Positions 26,983 through 35,505 of a stretch of DNA of 61,124 nucleotides are shown here, one piece after another. The notes beneath the pieces were generated by a model. That model made no database searches and had not been told where the DNA came from. It was given only the letters and a program-made list of their open reading frames with translations. The stretch comes from Deltaproteobacteria bacterium (lineage in GTDB: Bacteria > Desulfobacterota > Desulfobacteria > Desulfobacterales > Desulfosarcinaceae): assembly GCA_002747175.1 (NCBI GenBank), contig PDTK01000033.1:1-61124 (forward strand), written 5' to 3'. Numbering within the stretch: position 1 is the stretch's first letter; each line of letters opens with the position of its first letter. The position numbers were made by a program, and so were the translations under genes.

Positions 26983-29417
26983 GACTGGCGCTTGCCCGGT
27001 TTTTTTCCGATCGTCCCGCCTCGCTTCGCGGTCCGCTTTGGCGGTTCCTCTTCCAGCGCGATTTCAAGGACTTCATCCATGTTCTTGACCGGAATGAAGT
27101 TGATTTTTCGCTTCACATTCTTGGGGATCTCCATCAAGTCCTTTTTATTTTTTTCGGGGATGATCACCGTATGGATGCCGGCTCGCATGGCACCCAGGGC
27201 TTTCTCCTTCAGGCCGCCGATAGGCAATACGCGCCCCCGCAGGGTGATCTCACCGGTCATGGCCACGTCCTTGTTGACGGGGCGATTGGTGAGCGCCGAA
27301 ATCAGTGCCGTGGCCATGGCGATCCCGGCCGATGGCCCATCTTTGGGAATGGCCCCGGCGGGAACATGGATATGGACATCGCGGTTATCGAAAATTTCGT
27401 CCTTGACCTTGAACAAATCAATGTTGGCCCTGGCATAGCTCAATGCGGCCCGGGCCGATTCCTGCATCACTTCGCCCAATTGCCCGGTCAAAATCATATC
27501 GCCTTTTCCGTTGATCATCGAGGCTTCCACATACAACACTTCGCCACCGACGTGGGTCCAGGCCAACCCCGTGGACAACCCCACCTGGCTGTGTTCCTTG
27601 TCCATTTCGGGATAATATTTGGGTGGCCCCAGGTATTTTTCCAACGACTGCCGGGTCATCGCGAAGGGCCCCTTCTCCCCTTCGGCAACCCGACGTGCGA
27701 CTTTGCGACACAAGGCTCCCAGTTCCCGTTCCAGATTGCGCAACCCGGCCTCGGAAGTATAGGCATCGATGACCTGAATCATGGCGCCGTCACTGAAACG
27801 GATCTGGCGGGGCTTGAGGCCGTTCTCCTTGATCTGTCGGGGAACCAGGTGCGTCTTGGCGATGATCCGTTTTTCATCCTGGGTGTAGCCGGACAGATTG
27901 ATCACCTCCATCCGGTCAAGCAGGGCCGACGGAATCGTATCGGACATGTTGGCCGTGAGGATAAACATGACCTTGGAAAGATCAAAATGCAGATTCAAAT
28001 AGTGGTCGCTGAACTCCGCATTCTGTTCCGGATCTAAAGCTTCCAGCAACGCAGACGACGGATCACCGCGAAAGTCGGACCCCAATTTATCGATTTCATC
28101 CATCATGAACACGGGGTTGTTGGAGCCGGCCTGCTTCAGCCCCTGGATAATGCGTCCCGGCAGGGCGCCGATGTAGGTGCGCCGATGACCTCGGATCTCG
28201 GCTTCATCACGGATACCGCCCAATGAGATACGCACGAACTTTCGTTTCATGGCATTGGCAATGGCCCGTCCCAGGGAGGTTTTACCCACGCCCGGCGGTC
28301 CCACAAAGCAAAGTATGGGGCCTTTGGTCTTGGGATTGAGTTTGCGTACGCTTAAAAATTCAAGAATGCGGTCCTTGATGCGATCCAGCCCGTAATGGTC
28401 CTGATCAAGCACCGTTTTGGCCTTCTTGATGTCGATCAGGTCGGTGGTGGACTTGCTCCAGGGCAGTTCGACAAGCCAGTCCAGATAGGTTCGCACCACC
28501 GAGGACTCGGCCGAATCCGGATGCATCTGTTCCAGGCGGCGCAGTTGTTTATCCGCTTCGGTCTTGGCCTCGCGAGTCATGCGGGCGCGTTTGATCTTTA
28601 CCTTATACGCTTCGATCTCCTGGGTCCGTTCGTCAACTTCGCCAAGTTCCTTGTGGATGGCACGAACCTGTTCACGCAGAAAATAATCTTTCTGGTTTTT
28701 TGATATTTCGTCCTTGACCTCGGATTGGATCTTGGCCTGCATGGCGGACAATTCCACTTCACGAAACAACAAATCGTTGACTTTTTTAAGCCGTTCGATC
28801 GGATCAATGATTTCAATGATTTCCTGGGCTTCCTCAATCTTGAGCCGCAGGTTCGAGGCCACCAGATCGGCCAGCCGGCCGGGATCGTCGATGCCGTATA
28901 AAATGGATCCCACTTCATTGGTGTATTCGCCGCGCAAGGTGAGGATTTTTTCCGAGTATTCACGCACATTGCGCATCAACGCTTCGGCCTCTAGGTTGAC
29001 GTCAGCCGATTCCGGCTCTTCGATCACCTCTATCTTCACCCGGAACACGGATCGTTTGCGGACATATTTGACGATCCGTGCTTTGGCGACACCTTGAATC
29101 AGAGCCTTGACCCTGCCGTCCGGCAATTTTAACATGCGCAATATGCGGCTCACCGTCCCGACGCGATAGATCTCCCCTGCCTTGGGATTTTCGATGCCCG
29201 GATCAACCTGCGTAACAACAAAAAGGTAACGATCCTTGGAGATAGACTCCTCAATGGCATTGACCGATTTTTCACGTCCGACGAACAATGGCAGCAGCAT
29301 ATCCGTAAAGATGACGACATCGCGTACCGCCATCATGGGCAATATGCCGGGGATGGCCACTTCCGAGTCATCCTCTTCGATGATACTGATCAGGTCGTCT
29401 TTGTCTGTTTCGCCCAT
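26979..29417 (-). CDS. lon: ATP-dependent protease Lon
   Basis: 812 residues, the family length. An N-terminal LON substrate domain (LPMMAVRDVVIFTDMLLPLF), central AAA+ module with Walker A GPPGVGKTSLG near 367 and Walker B MMDEIDKLG, and the C-terminal Ser/Lys protease with the Ser in KDGPSAGI near 692 and the Lys in PVNKDVAMTGE region near 720-735. It degrades misfolded and regulatory proteins. CCAGGAG lies before the ATG. No sigma-32 promoter was recognised upstream. Translation is coupled to tsaB. Confidence 0.97.
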   Translation of the reverse strand: MGETDKDDLISIIEEDDSEVAIPGILPMMAVRDVVIFTDMLLPLFVGREKSVNAIEESISKDRYLFVVTQVDPGIENPKAGEIYRVGTVSRILRMLKLPDGRVKALIQGVAKARIVKYVRKRSVFRVKIEVIEEPESADVNLEAEALMRNVREYSEKILTLRGEYTNEVGSILYGIDDPGRLADLVASNLRLKIEEAQEIIEIIDPIERLKKVNDLLFREVELSAMQAKIQSEVKDEISKNQKDYFLREQVRAIHKELGEVDERTQEIEAYKVKIKRARMTREAKTEADKQLRRLEQMHPDSAESSVVRTYLDWLVELPWSKSTTDLIDIKKAKTVLDQDHYGLDRIKDRILEFLSVRKLNPKTKGPILCFVGPPGVGKTSLGRAIANAMKRKFVRISLGGIRDEAEIRGHRRTYIGALPGRIIQGLKQAGSNNPVFMMDEIDKLGSDFRGDPSSALLEALDPEQNAEFSDHYLNLHFDLSKVMFILTANMSDTIPSALLDRMEVINLSGYTQDEKRIIAKTHLVPRQIKENGLKPRQIRFSDGAMIQVIDAYTSEAGLRNLERELGALCRKVARRVAEGEKGPFAMTRQSLEKYLGPPKYYPEMDKEHSQVGLSTGLAWTHVGGEVLYVEASMINGKGDMILTGQLGEVMQESARAALSYARANIDLFKVKDEIFDNRDVHIHVPAGAIPKDGPSAGIAMATALISALTNRPVNKDVAMTGEITLRGRVLPIGGLKEKALGAMRAGIHTVIIPEKNKKDLMEIPKNVKRKINFIPVKNMDEVLEIALEEEPPKRTAKRGGTIGKKPGKRQS

Positions 29418-29753
29418 GGAGGCTCCTGGAAATGGCGGTGTCCCGCAACACTTTGTAAATATATCGGTTTGCGTACACCGGTTCGGGTAATCCCTCTAGT
29501 TTCCTGATCCGATGGCATGACCGTTGTCGGAAAAGGTGATCTATAATAAGACCGAATTTTTCTTTGACAATGGTACGCGGGTTCTTTTAAGAAGCCTTTT
29601 CAGGCAGATCTCGCCCCTGCGACGGGGGCCATTGCCCGATGCCGCCGGCGGCTTTTTGAATCGATTTGTCTGCGGGGCAAACTGGCGCAAAGCGGGCCAA
29701 CCCTCAACGCGTGTCCAACCATTTCCGGGAGGACACCTGCATGTGGACCCGAT

Positions 29754-30527
29754 ATGGTAACTCCTCTCCCCTTGAATATCATGGCATTCATTTTCGGTGC
29801 CTGTATCGGAAGCTTCCTGAACGTCTGCATCTACCGCATCCCGGCTTCCGTTTCGATCGTACACCCCGGATCGAGTTGTCCGCGTTGCCGGACCATGCTC
29901 GCTTTTTATGACAACATACCCATCATCAGCTATCTGCTGCTCCTGGGAAAATGCCGCACTTGCAAAGCCCCCATCTCCATCCGCTACCCCCTGGTAGAAA
30001 TGACCACCGGCCTTTTCGCCATGGCCTGCACAATGGTGTTCGGTTTAAGTGTACATGCGCTGGCGGCTTTTGCCTTTATCGCCACCTTGCTGGTGGTTTC
30101 CTTCATCGACCTTGATCACCGGATCATTCCCGATGTCATTTCCCTTCCCGGAATTCCCATTTTCTTTCTGGCGGCGCTGGCCGTCCCAACGATCACCTGG
30201 CAGGCCAGCGCCCTTGGAATCGTTGCCGGCGGTGGCAGTTTGTATGCCGTCGCCTGGGGATATCAGTCGATAACCGGCAGGGAAGGAATGGGTGGCGGTG
30301 ATATCAAATTGCTGGCCATGATCGGCGCGATGATCGGATGGCAGGGAATTTTGTTCACCCTGTTCGCCGCATCGGCCATCGGGACAATGGTCGGACTTTT
30401 GCTGATGATTCGATCGGGAAAAGGCATGCAACTGGCAATCCCGTTCGGTCCTTTTCTGGCAACGGGTGCCATCATCTATCTTTTTTTCGGTAAAGCGCTT
30501 ATCGCCTGGTATTTCAATCTGCACTGA
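29754..30527 (+). CDS. pilD: Type IV prepilin peptidase
   Basis: 257 residues, an inner-membrane aspartyl protease that cleaves and N-methylates type IV pilins and pseudopilins. N-terminal GACIGSFLNVCIYRIP, then the zinc-type Cys pairs CPRC and CRTC, then the catalytic aspartates in SFIDLDHRIIPD and in the GxGD motif GMGGGDIK. Several membrane segments follow. No pilin or pil gene is nearby. The start is uncertain: ATG 29754 has no clear ribosome site. The 336-bp stretch before it (29418-29753) has only a TTGACA at 29564 without a clear -10 and a GC-rich inverted repeat near 29640. Confidence 0.92.
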   Translation: MVTPLPLNIMAFIFGACIGSFLNVCIYRIPASVSIVHPGSSCPRCRTMLAFYDNIPIISYLLLLGKCRTCKAPISIRYPLVEMTTGLFAMACTMVFGLSVHALAAFAFIATLLVVSFIDLDHRIIPDVISLPGIPIFFLAALAVPTITWQASALGIVAGGGSLYAVAWGYQSITGREGMGGGDIKLLAMIGAMIGWQGILFTLFAASAIGTMVGLLLMIRSGKGMQLAIPFGPFLATGAIIYLFFGKALIAWYFNLH

Positions 30528-30529
30528 GC

Positions 30530-30578
30530 GTAAGCGTTCACGAAAAAACCGCATCTGCTTTGTTACCAGGCCTTACGG
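30530..30578 (+). repeat. Partial copy of the ~140-bp repeat (family P2)
   Basis: GTAAGCGTTCAC and CATCTGCTTTGTTACCAGG match the start of the two longer P2 copies at 31992 and 33122, with several mismatches and small gaps. It begins 2 nt after the prepilin peptidase stop. Confidence 0.6.
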
Positions 30579-30600
30579 ATGAACACTGGTCAACGATGGG

Positions 30601-31431
30601 TCAGACCCATTGACTCATTTTTTCGGCGACCGCCTTGAAGGCGCCGGAAACCGGCGAGTCTTTGTACTGACGCTGGTAGGAGATACCGGCATCCGTGCAT
30701 TCAACCATTTTGGGATCGAAAGGCACTTTTCCCAAAAACGGAATCTGGGCAGCGGCAGCCGTCCGTTCACCACCGCCGGATCCGAACAGGTCAATCGCCG
30801 TCTGACAATGAGGGCAGGCGAACCCGCTCATATTCTCGATCAGCCCGAATATCTCCATTTTGACCACTTTACAAAAATTGATGGATTTTCTCACATCCGC
30901 CAACGAAACCTCCTGGGGGGTGGTCACGATGATGGCCTTGGCATCGGGAATGGTCTGGGCCACCGTCAAGGGCTCGTCACCGGTGCCCGGAGGCGCATCG
31001 ATGAGCAGAAAGTCAAGCGCCCCCCATTCCACCTCGCCGATAAACTGCTGGATGGCGGAAAACTTGACAGGACCCCTCCAGATGATGGCCTCATCCTGGG
31101 TCGGCGTGAGTGATTCAATGGATACAACACGAAGGTTGCCGGACTGGCGTTTGGGCAACAGTTTGCGGTTGGCACTCATATCCAGCATTCCCGAAAGGCC
31201 CAGCATCCGGGGGACATCCGGACCGTGGAGGTCCACGTCCATGATACCAACCTGGTGCCCCGCATCGGCCAGTGCCAGGGCGAGATTGACCGTGGTGCTG
31301 GTCTTGCCCACACCGCCTTTTCCGCTCATTACGATGATTTTATGCTTGATGCGGCCCAATACCGTTTTAACTTCAGTCTCCCGGGCTGCCTGGGGATCTG
31401 CCTTTGGCATGTTGTTTTGAATCTGTACCAT
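30601..31431 (-). CDS. mrp: Mrp/NBP35-type Fe-S cluster carrier ATPase
   Basis: 276 residues of the P-loop Mrp/ApbC family, which carries and delivers iron-sulfur clusters. The deviant Walker A SGKGGVGKTS is at 36-45 and the CPHC cluster-binding pair near 206-209. The domain before Walker A is short, without the DUF59 module found in some relatives. I chose ATG 31431, with GGAG 7 nt upstream, over the in-frame ATG at 31557, which would overlap the upstream gene. A DUF134 gene precedes it on the same strand. Confidence 0.9.
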   Translation of the reverse strand: MVQIQNNMPKADPQAARETEVKTVLGRIKHKIIVMSGKGGVGKTSTTVNLALALADAGHQVGIMDVDLHGPDVPRMLGLSGMLDMSANRKLLPKRQSGNLRVVSIESLTPTQDEAIIWRGPVKFSAIQQFIGEVEWGALDFLLIDAPPGTGDEPLTVAQTIPDAKAIIVTTPQEVSLADVRKSINFCKVVKMEIFGLIENMSGFACPHCQTAIDLFGSGGGERTAAAAQIPFLGKVPFDPKMVECTDAGISYQRQYKDSPVSGAFKAVAEKMSQWV

Positions 31432-31508
31432 GCTTTCTCCACATTTTGCTGTTGACACCGATGTCATCCCCTTGGCAGCAGTTCGATGGCCGATGGGGCG
31501 CACGCCGG

Positions 31509-31925
31509 TCAGTCCTCTATGATTCGACAAAAATCTTCCTGCCCGCAGGCCGGGCACCCTTCAGGCCGTCCTGTTCCCAACGGTTCGTCCCATTGGTGTT
31601 CACATTTGCGACAAGCAAAACGGCGGATTTCGTCGATCATTTTGTAATTGCCCCCGTCGATCTTGATCGCCTTGCCGTTGATCAAGGCATCGGCGACCGT
31701 CTGCCTGGCCCGATGCAGAATACGACCGAATGTGGCCCGCGAAACCCCCATGCACTGACCGGACGCCTCATGGGACAATCCGTCCAGGTCGGCCAGCCGC
31801 AAGGCTTCCCGTTCATCGACGGTAATCCCAACCTCGCAAAGATCGACCATGGGGATTCCCCGCGGCTTAAAATAGCTGATTGTCGGGTTGAATGCCACCA
31901 ACCGGTCTTTTCTGGGTCTTCCCAT
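31509..31925 (-). CDS. DUF134-family protein with zinc ribbon
   Basis: 138 residues. The N-terminal two thirds form a DUF134 helix-turn-helix-like domain (SYFKPRGIPM, VDEREALRLADLDGLSHEAS, GVSRATFGRILHRARQ). The C-terminus has a C4 zinc ribbon (CRKCEHQW and CPACGQED). The HTH-like motif suggests DNA binding but no target is known. It lies 77 nt upstream of mrp on the minus strand. The DUF134 and Mrp ATPase pairing is common in anaerobes. Confidence 0.88.
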   Translation of the reverse strand: MGRPRKDRLVAFNPTISYFKPRGIPMVDLCEVGITVDEREALRLADLDGLSHEASGQCMGVSRATFGRILHRARQTVADALINGKAIKIDGGNYKMIDEIRRFACRKCEHQWDEPLGTGRPEGCPACGQEDFCRIIED

Positions 31926-31991
31926 TGGCCCTCCATATCGCTTATACGCAGTTTTTCAACGATCCTGCGTCACTTTTTGATCAGAAACAAC

Positions 31992-32128
31992 GTAAGCGTT
32001 CACAGGGCACCGTATCTGATTTGTTACCGGGCACTTGAAGTATTCCCCATACGTCTGCGTGCCCGAAGCCGCGCATCTACGGAACCTGAGTAAACGCTTA
32101 CCGGCGGTGCTTTACAGATAATGGCTGC
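31992..32128 (+). repeat. ~140-bp dispersed repeat P2, copy A
   Basis: Runs from GTAAGCGTTCACAGGGCA to GCTTTACAGATAATGGCTGC. It aligns along its full length with the reverse complement of copy B at 33122-33260, at about 75-80% identity by eye. Copies A and B are inverted and flank the LysM gene. It lies in the 348-bp gap upstream of the DUF134 gene; the gap also holds the P1 copy at 32230. Confidence 0.75.
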
Positions 32129-32229
32129 TTTTACCCTGTGAACAGGTACAAAACAACGATACACCGGCAAATGCCGATGCCAGCCATCCACGTGACGAGA
32201 CGGCCGGCTTCCGGAGTTTGGTTTAATGC

Positions 32230-32275
32230 GTGCCCATCCGGAAATGCCCAATTTGCCTATTTCTGGACAGACACT
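32230..32275 (+). repeat. 46-bp palindromic repeat P1, full copy
   Basis: It reads GTGCCCATCCGGAAATG... with GGACAGACACT at the end. It differs by a single base from the copy at 54301. The two arms are imperfect inverted repeats (AGTGyyyrTCCrGAAAT). It overlaps the last two bases of the LysM stop (32274-32275). Confidence 0.85.
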
Positions 32276-32966
32276 AATGAGCATCCACCACCAGCCGTTG
32301 TCCAATGTTTATTACGCTGCTGCGGTTGAGCCCGTTGAGGGAACGGAGTTTTTCCACGCTCAGCTTATACCGCTGACTGATGTTGAACAGGGTATCACCG
32401 GCAACGACCACATGGATTTTGGGAGCCGCCTTTTTTTTGATCTGTGACGGCTTTGTCACGGCTTTTTGGGGCGCAGGGGCTTTGGAAAGCCGAGCGACTT
32501 TTTCCATGATCGCGTCGGTTTTCTGCTGCAAGCTGTCCAGGCTCATGGCCAGGTGGTCCATGCGCAAAGACATGGACGCCTCGGATCGGTCAAATCGCGT
32601 TTTAAAGGTTTCAAAGGATTTGGCTTGCTCCCAGATGCGGGTAACTTTTTCATCCACCGCTGCGTATTTTTCGAGCTGTTTTTCCAGATTGCGGATACGT
32701 TTTTCCAACGCTTCCACGCGGGCCGTATCCGCCGGATTCCCAATATTGGAGAAAAGCAAAACCAGGGTCAACACGACAGCGACGATAACAACGATGCCGA
32801 TGCCCCAGTATAGATAACGAACCGGATTACCGGATAAGATAGCGCTTTTCTTGGCCCCTTTTTCCTTAAAAGACGCATAGCCGTCATCCTCATAATAGGG
32901 ATCGCCGGCATCGGAAAGGTCGGTGCTATCAGAATTGTCGGTACTGTCACTATCCTTCCACTTCAT
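32274..32966 (-). CDS. Membrane-anchored LysM-domain protein
   Basis: About 230 residues. An acidic N-terminal cytoplasmic stretch (DSDSTDNSDSTDLSDAGD) is followed by one membrane segment near 50-75 (LYWGIGIVVIVAVVLTLVLL), then a coiled coil of about 90 residues, and a C-terminal LysM domain (HVVVAGDTLFNISQRYKLSV, LRSLNGL, IGQRL) that binds peptidoglycan. The topology is type II, with the LysM domain outside. GGAGG lies about 8 nt before ATG 32966. It is framed by the inverted P2 repeats. No partner gene was recognised. Confidence 0.85.
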   Translation of the reverse strand: MKWKDSDSTDNSDSTDLSDAGDPYYEDDGYASFKEKGAKKSAILSGNPVRYLYWGIGIVVIVAVVLTLVLLFSNIGNPADTARVEALEKRIRNLEKQLEKYAAVDEKVTRIWEQAKSFETFKTRFDRSEASMSLRMDHLAMSLDSLQQKTDAIMEKVARLSKAPAPQKAVTKPSQIKKKAAPKIHVVVAGDTLFNISQRYKLSVEKLRSLNGLNRSSVINIGQRLVVDAH

Positions 32967-33121
32967 GGCCCTGCCTCCAGAGTCTATGGATCCAATCAAT
33001 GCCCAATAAATTTGCCCTTCTATAAACCAAAACGGTATTTAACATCAACCCCCCTTGTGCATTGACCCATGGCGGTAATTCATCTATGTTTCCGCCATCG
33101 TTATACCTGTTTAAATGGCAG

Positions 33122-33260
33122 ACGCATCCAAGACTTTGTAAAGCACAGCCGGCAAGCTTTTTCAGGGTCCGTAGATGCCCGGCTTCGGGGAGACAAACGT
33201 ATGGGCGGATACCTCAGATGCCCGGTAACAAATCAGATGCCTTGCCCTGTGAACGTTTAC
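33122..33260 (-). repeat. ~140-bp dispersed repeat P2, copy B
   Basis: The reverse complement runs GTAAACGTTCACAGGGCA ... CATCTGATTTGTTACCGGGC ... CCCGAAGCCGGGCATCTACG ... GTGCTTTACAAAG, aligned with copy A at 31992-32128. It lies in the 325-bp gap 32967-33291; the rest of this gap shows nothing recognisable. Confidence 0.75.
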
Positions 33261-33291
33261 AAACATCCAATACCATGCATGGGAATCATTC

Positions 33292-33543
33292 ATGGCCGAC
33301 CATTCACATCGCTTTATCGAGGAATTCGAAGGATTTATTGGGTTCGGGCTCAATGGCCAATCGGATCGTGATACGGTAATTTACTACCTTCAGAAATTTT
33401 CCGATGATCAACTGATGGCTCTGCTCCGGGATCGAATGAGCGACGAAGATCGGCAGGCGCTTTTTGATCTGATCTCGGGGCTGTTGCGCAAACATCTGTC
33501 GGAACCGGAGTATCACCGCTACTTTTTAAAGGACAACCATTGA
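33292..33543 (+). CDS. Small hypothetical protein
   Basis: 83 residues, not recognised. It is acidic and helical, with a central SDRDTVIYYLQKFSDDQLMAL. GGGAATCATTC precedes the ATG, giving a weak ribosome site. It lies 83 nt upstream of the M29 aminopeptidase gene on the same strand. Confidence 0.5.
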   Translation: MADHSHRFIEEFEGFIGFGLNGQSDRDTVIYYLQKFSDDQLMALLRDRMSDEDRQALFDLISGLLRKHLSEPEYHRYFLKDNH

Positions 33544-33626
33544 CGGTTCCGCCACAAATCCGATATCTGGCTTGTATCTGTTGACAAGGCCGAAACAGCC
33601 AACACCTTGTAAAGCGAGGAGGCACC

Positions 33627-34826
33627 ATGCTCACAGACACCCAACTCGAACGTTACGCCGATGTTTTGCTCTGGGGTTTGCGGACATCCAGAAGCAAACC
33701 TTTTAAAAGGGGAGACGTCGTCCTGGTGCGGTTCAACCTGGATGCCGTCCGCCTGGCGGAATTTGTGGAACGGCGTCTGCTTGTGGCAGGCATGAATCCG
33801 GTCCGTCGCTTCAACCCCACGCCCACCATGGAACGGACTTTTTTCGAGACCGCGAACCAACGGCAATTGGTGTTCGACGCGCCCGGCGATGCCGAGTTAT
33901 ACCGGCATATAAACGGATCTATCTTTCTGCACGCGCCGGCCTCCATCACCCACTTGAGTGGCATCGACCCCAAAAAAATCGGTCGTTTCACCCTGTCCAA
34001 AAAGCACCTGCGTGACATCTTGGAAAAACGCGAACAAGACGGTTTTTTTGGCTGGACCCTTTGCATGCTTCCCACCCCGGCGCTCTGCCATCATGCGGGT
34101 GTATCCCCTGAGGATTATGCCAAACAGATCGTCAAGGCCTGTTTCCTGAATCGGCGTGATCCGGTGGCGGAATGGAAAACCGTGTACAAAAATGCGGCGT
34201 CGATCAAACGCTGGTTGAACCGCATGGCCGTCAAACACTACCACATCGAATCCGCATCAACCGATCTGATCATCACGCCGGGCAAAAAGCGCCAGTGGAT
34301 CGGTATCTCGGGGCACAATATTCCCAGCTTTGAGTTGTTCCTCTCTCCGGATTGGCGCGGCACCGAAGGCCACTATTATGCAAATCAGCCCTCGTTTCGC
34401 AGTGGCAACTTGGTGGAAGGCGTCGGGCTGACCTTTAAAGAAGGCAAGGTCGTCAAAATTTCTGCCGAAACCAACCAGGAATTCGTCGAACAGCAGCTAA
34501 AAATGGATCCCGGCGCATCGCGTGTCGGCGAATTTTCCCTGACGGACAAACGCTTCTCCCGAATCAATCGATTCATGGCCAACACACTCTACGATGAAAA
34601 TTTCGGAGGCCGGTGGGGAAATTGTCACATCGCCGTGGGCGCCAGTTATGCGGATACCTACAGCGGTGACGTGAAAACACTGGACAAAAAGAAAAAGGCG
34701 GATCTAGGATTCAACGATTCGGCCCTTCACTGGGATCTGGTCAATACCCAAAAAAAACGGGTCGTCGCCTGCCTGACCGACGGCCGCCGGAAAACCATTT
34801 ACGAAAACGGTCGTTTTCAAATGTAA
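33627..34826 (+). CDS. M29-family metallo-aminopeptidase
   Basis: 399 residues, related to thermophilic aminopeptidases AmpS and T. Metal ligands can be placed by the conserved pattern: a Glu in LVEGVGL near 271, a Glu in GEFSL near 307, His in NCHIAVGASY near 335, and His and Asp in ALHWDLV near 371-374. These suggest an active two-metal enzyme that removes N-terminal residues. AGGAGG lies before the ATG, an excellent ribosome site. A 20-bp palindrome follows just after the stop. Confidence 0.88.
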   Translation: MLTDTQLERYADVLLWGLRTSRSKPFKRGDVVLVRFNLDAVRLAEFVERRLLVAGMNPVRRFNPTPTMERTFFETANQRQLVFDAPGDAELYRHINGSIFLHAPASITHLSGIDPKKIGRFTLSKKHLRDILEKREQDGFFGWTLCMLPTPALCHHAGVSPEDYAKQIVKACFLNRRDPVAEWKTVYKNAASIKRWLNRMAVKHYHIESASTDLIITPGKKRQWIGISGHNIPSFELFLSPDWRGTEGHYYANQPSFRSGNLVEGVGLTFKEGKVVKISAETNQEFVEQQLKMDPGASRVGEFSLTDKRFSRINRFMANTLYDENFGGRWGNCHIAVGASYADTYSGDVKTLDKKKKADLGFNDSALHWDLVNTQKKRVVACLTDGRRKTIYENGRFQM

Positions 34827-34827
34827 A

Positions 34828-34847
34828 CCCAACGTTGCAACGTTGGG
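34828..34847. other. Perfect 20-bp palindrome
   Basis: CCCAACGTTGCAACGTTGGG is identical to its reverse complement. It begins 1 nt after the M29 peptidase stop. It has no T run, so it could be a protein-binding site or an RNA hairpin acting as a 3' end. Confidence 0.5.
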
Positions 34848-34892
34848 GGTTACCTGGGGGAAACGCCGTTTTGATGGTTGAGCCGATTGGTA

Positions 34893-35011
34893 CCTTACCC
34901 CTCAGTTTCTGTCAAAAAACAAGAAAAGGGGGTGGGGTACATGGGCTGCGGGTTTTCCGCTTCAACCCTCAGCACTCAGTCCTCTATGGGGGTGCAGGTT
35001 TCCCGCCTTAG
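34893..35011 (+). repeat. Dispersed repeat family P3, copy 1
   Basis: It starts CTTACCCCTCAGTTTCTGTC, has CAAGAAAAGGGGG, a short CTCAGCACTCAGTCC stretch, and ends GGTTTCCCGCCTTA. It aligns with copies at 40655 and 43834. Its last bases include the stop of the DUF151 gene on the minus strand. Confidence 0.8.
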
Positions 35012-35505
35012 ATTTTATACTTGCCGAAGTCTTCAGGTGATAATCTTTCGAGGTATTCGGCCCATTTTTTTCCCTCTTCGCTGTCGTCTAAAGCCTCGCC
35101 GGCGGCAGGGGCGCCCCGGGATTTTTTCATCACGCGTTCATCCACGAAGATGGGGGCCTTGCATCGCAACGCCAGGGCGATGGCATCGCTGGGACGCGCA
35201 TCCATGGTAAAAGATCGTTTTTCCGAATCGAAGTGGATTTCGGCGTAAAACGTATTGTCTTTCAGATCGCAGATATCGATTCGGCTGATTTGAACATTGA
35301 GCATACGGGTAAGATTTTTGAACAGGTCATGCGTCATGGGTCGATCAAAAGGGATACCCTGAAGCGCCGATGCAATTGATGTGGCTTCCAGCAGCCCGAT
35401 CCAGATGGGTAAGGTCTGTTCCCCTTCTTCCGTTTTCAGCAGGATAATCGGCGTATTCGAGGCCGGATCCATAGCCAGACCGGCAATTGTCACCTTATGC
35501 AGCAA
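35008..35505 (-). CDS. Bifunctional nuclease-family protein (DUF151)
   Basis: 165 residues. Family motifs are ILLKTEEGEQTLPIWIG near 22-38, the ARPSDAIALALRCKAPIFVD block near 113-132, and a charged C-terminal tail. Some members act as DNase/RNase in plants or as stress regulators in bacteria; here the role is open. It overlaps the miaB 3' end by 11 nt on the same strand. Confidence 0.88.
   Translation of the reverse strand: MLHKVTIAGLAMDPASNTPIILLKTEEGEQTLPIWIGLLEATSIASALQGIPFDRPMTHDLFKNLTRMLNVQISRIDICDLKDNTFYAEIHFDSEKRSFTMDARPSDAIALALRCKAPIFVDERVMKKSRGAPAAGEALDDSEEGKKWAEYLERLSPEDFGKYKI

Noticed and set aside
32024..32305. Small ORFs in P2 repeats encoding SGSVDARLR-like peptides
   Set aside because: The same peptide is encoded by both repeat copies in untranslated DNA, as expected of repeats, and no ribosome site is present.
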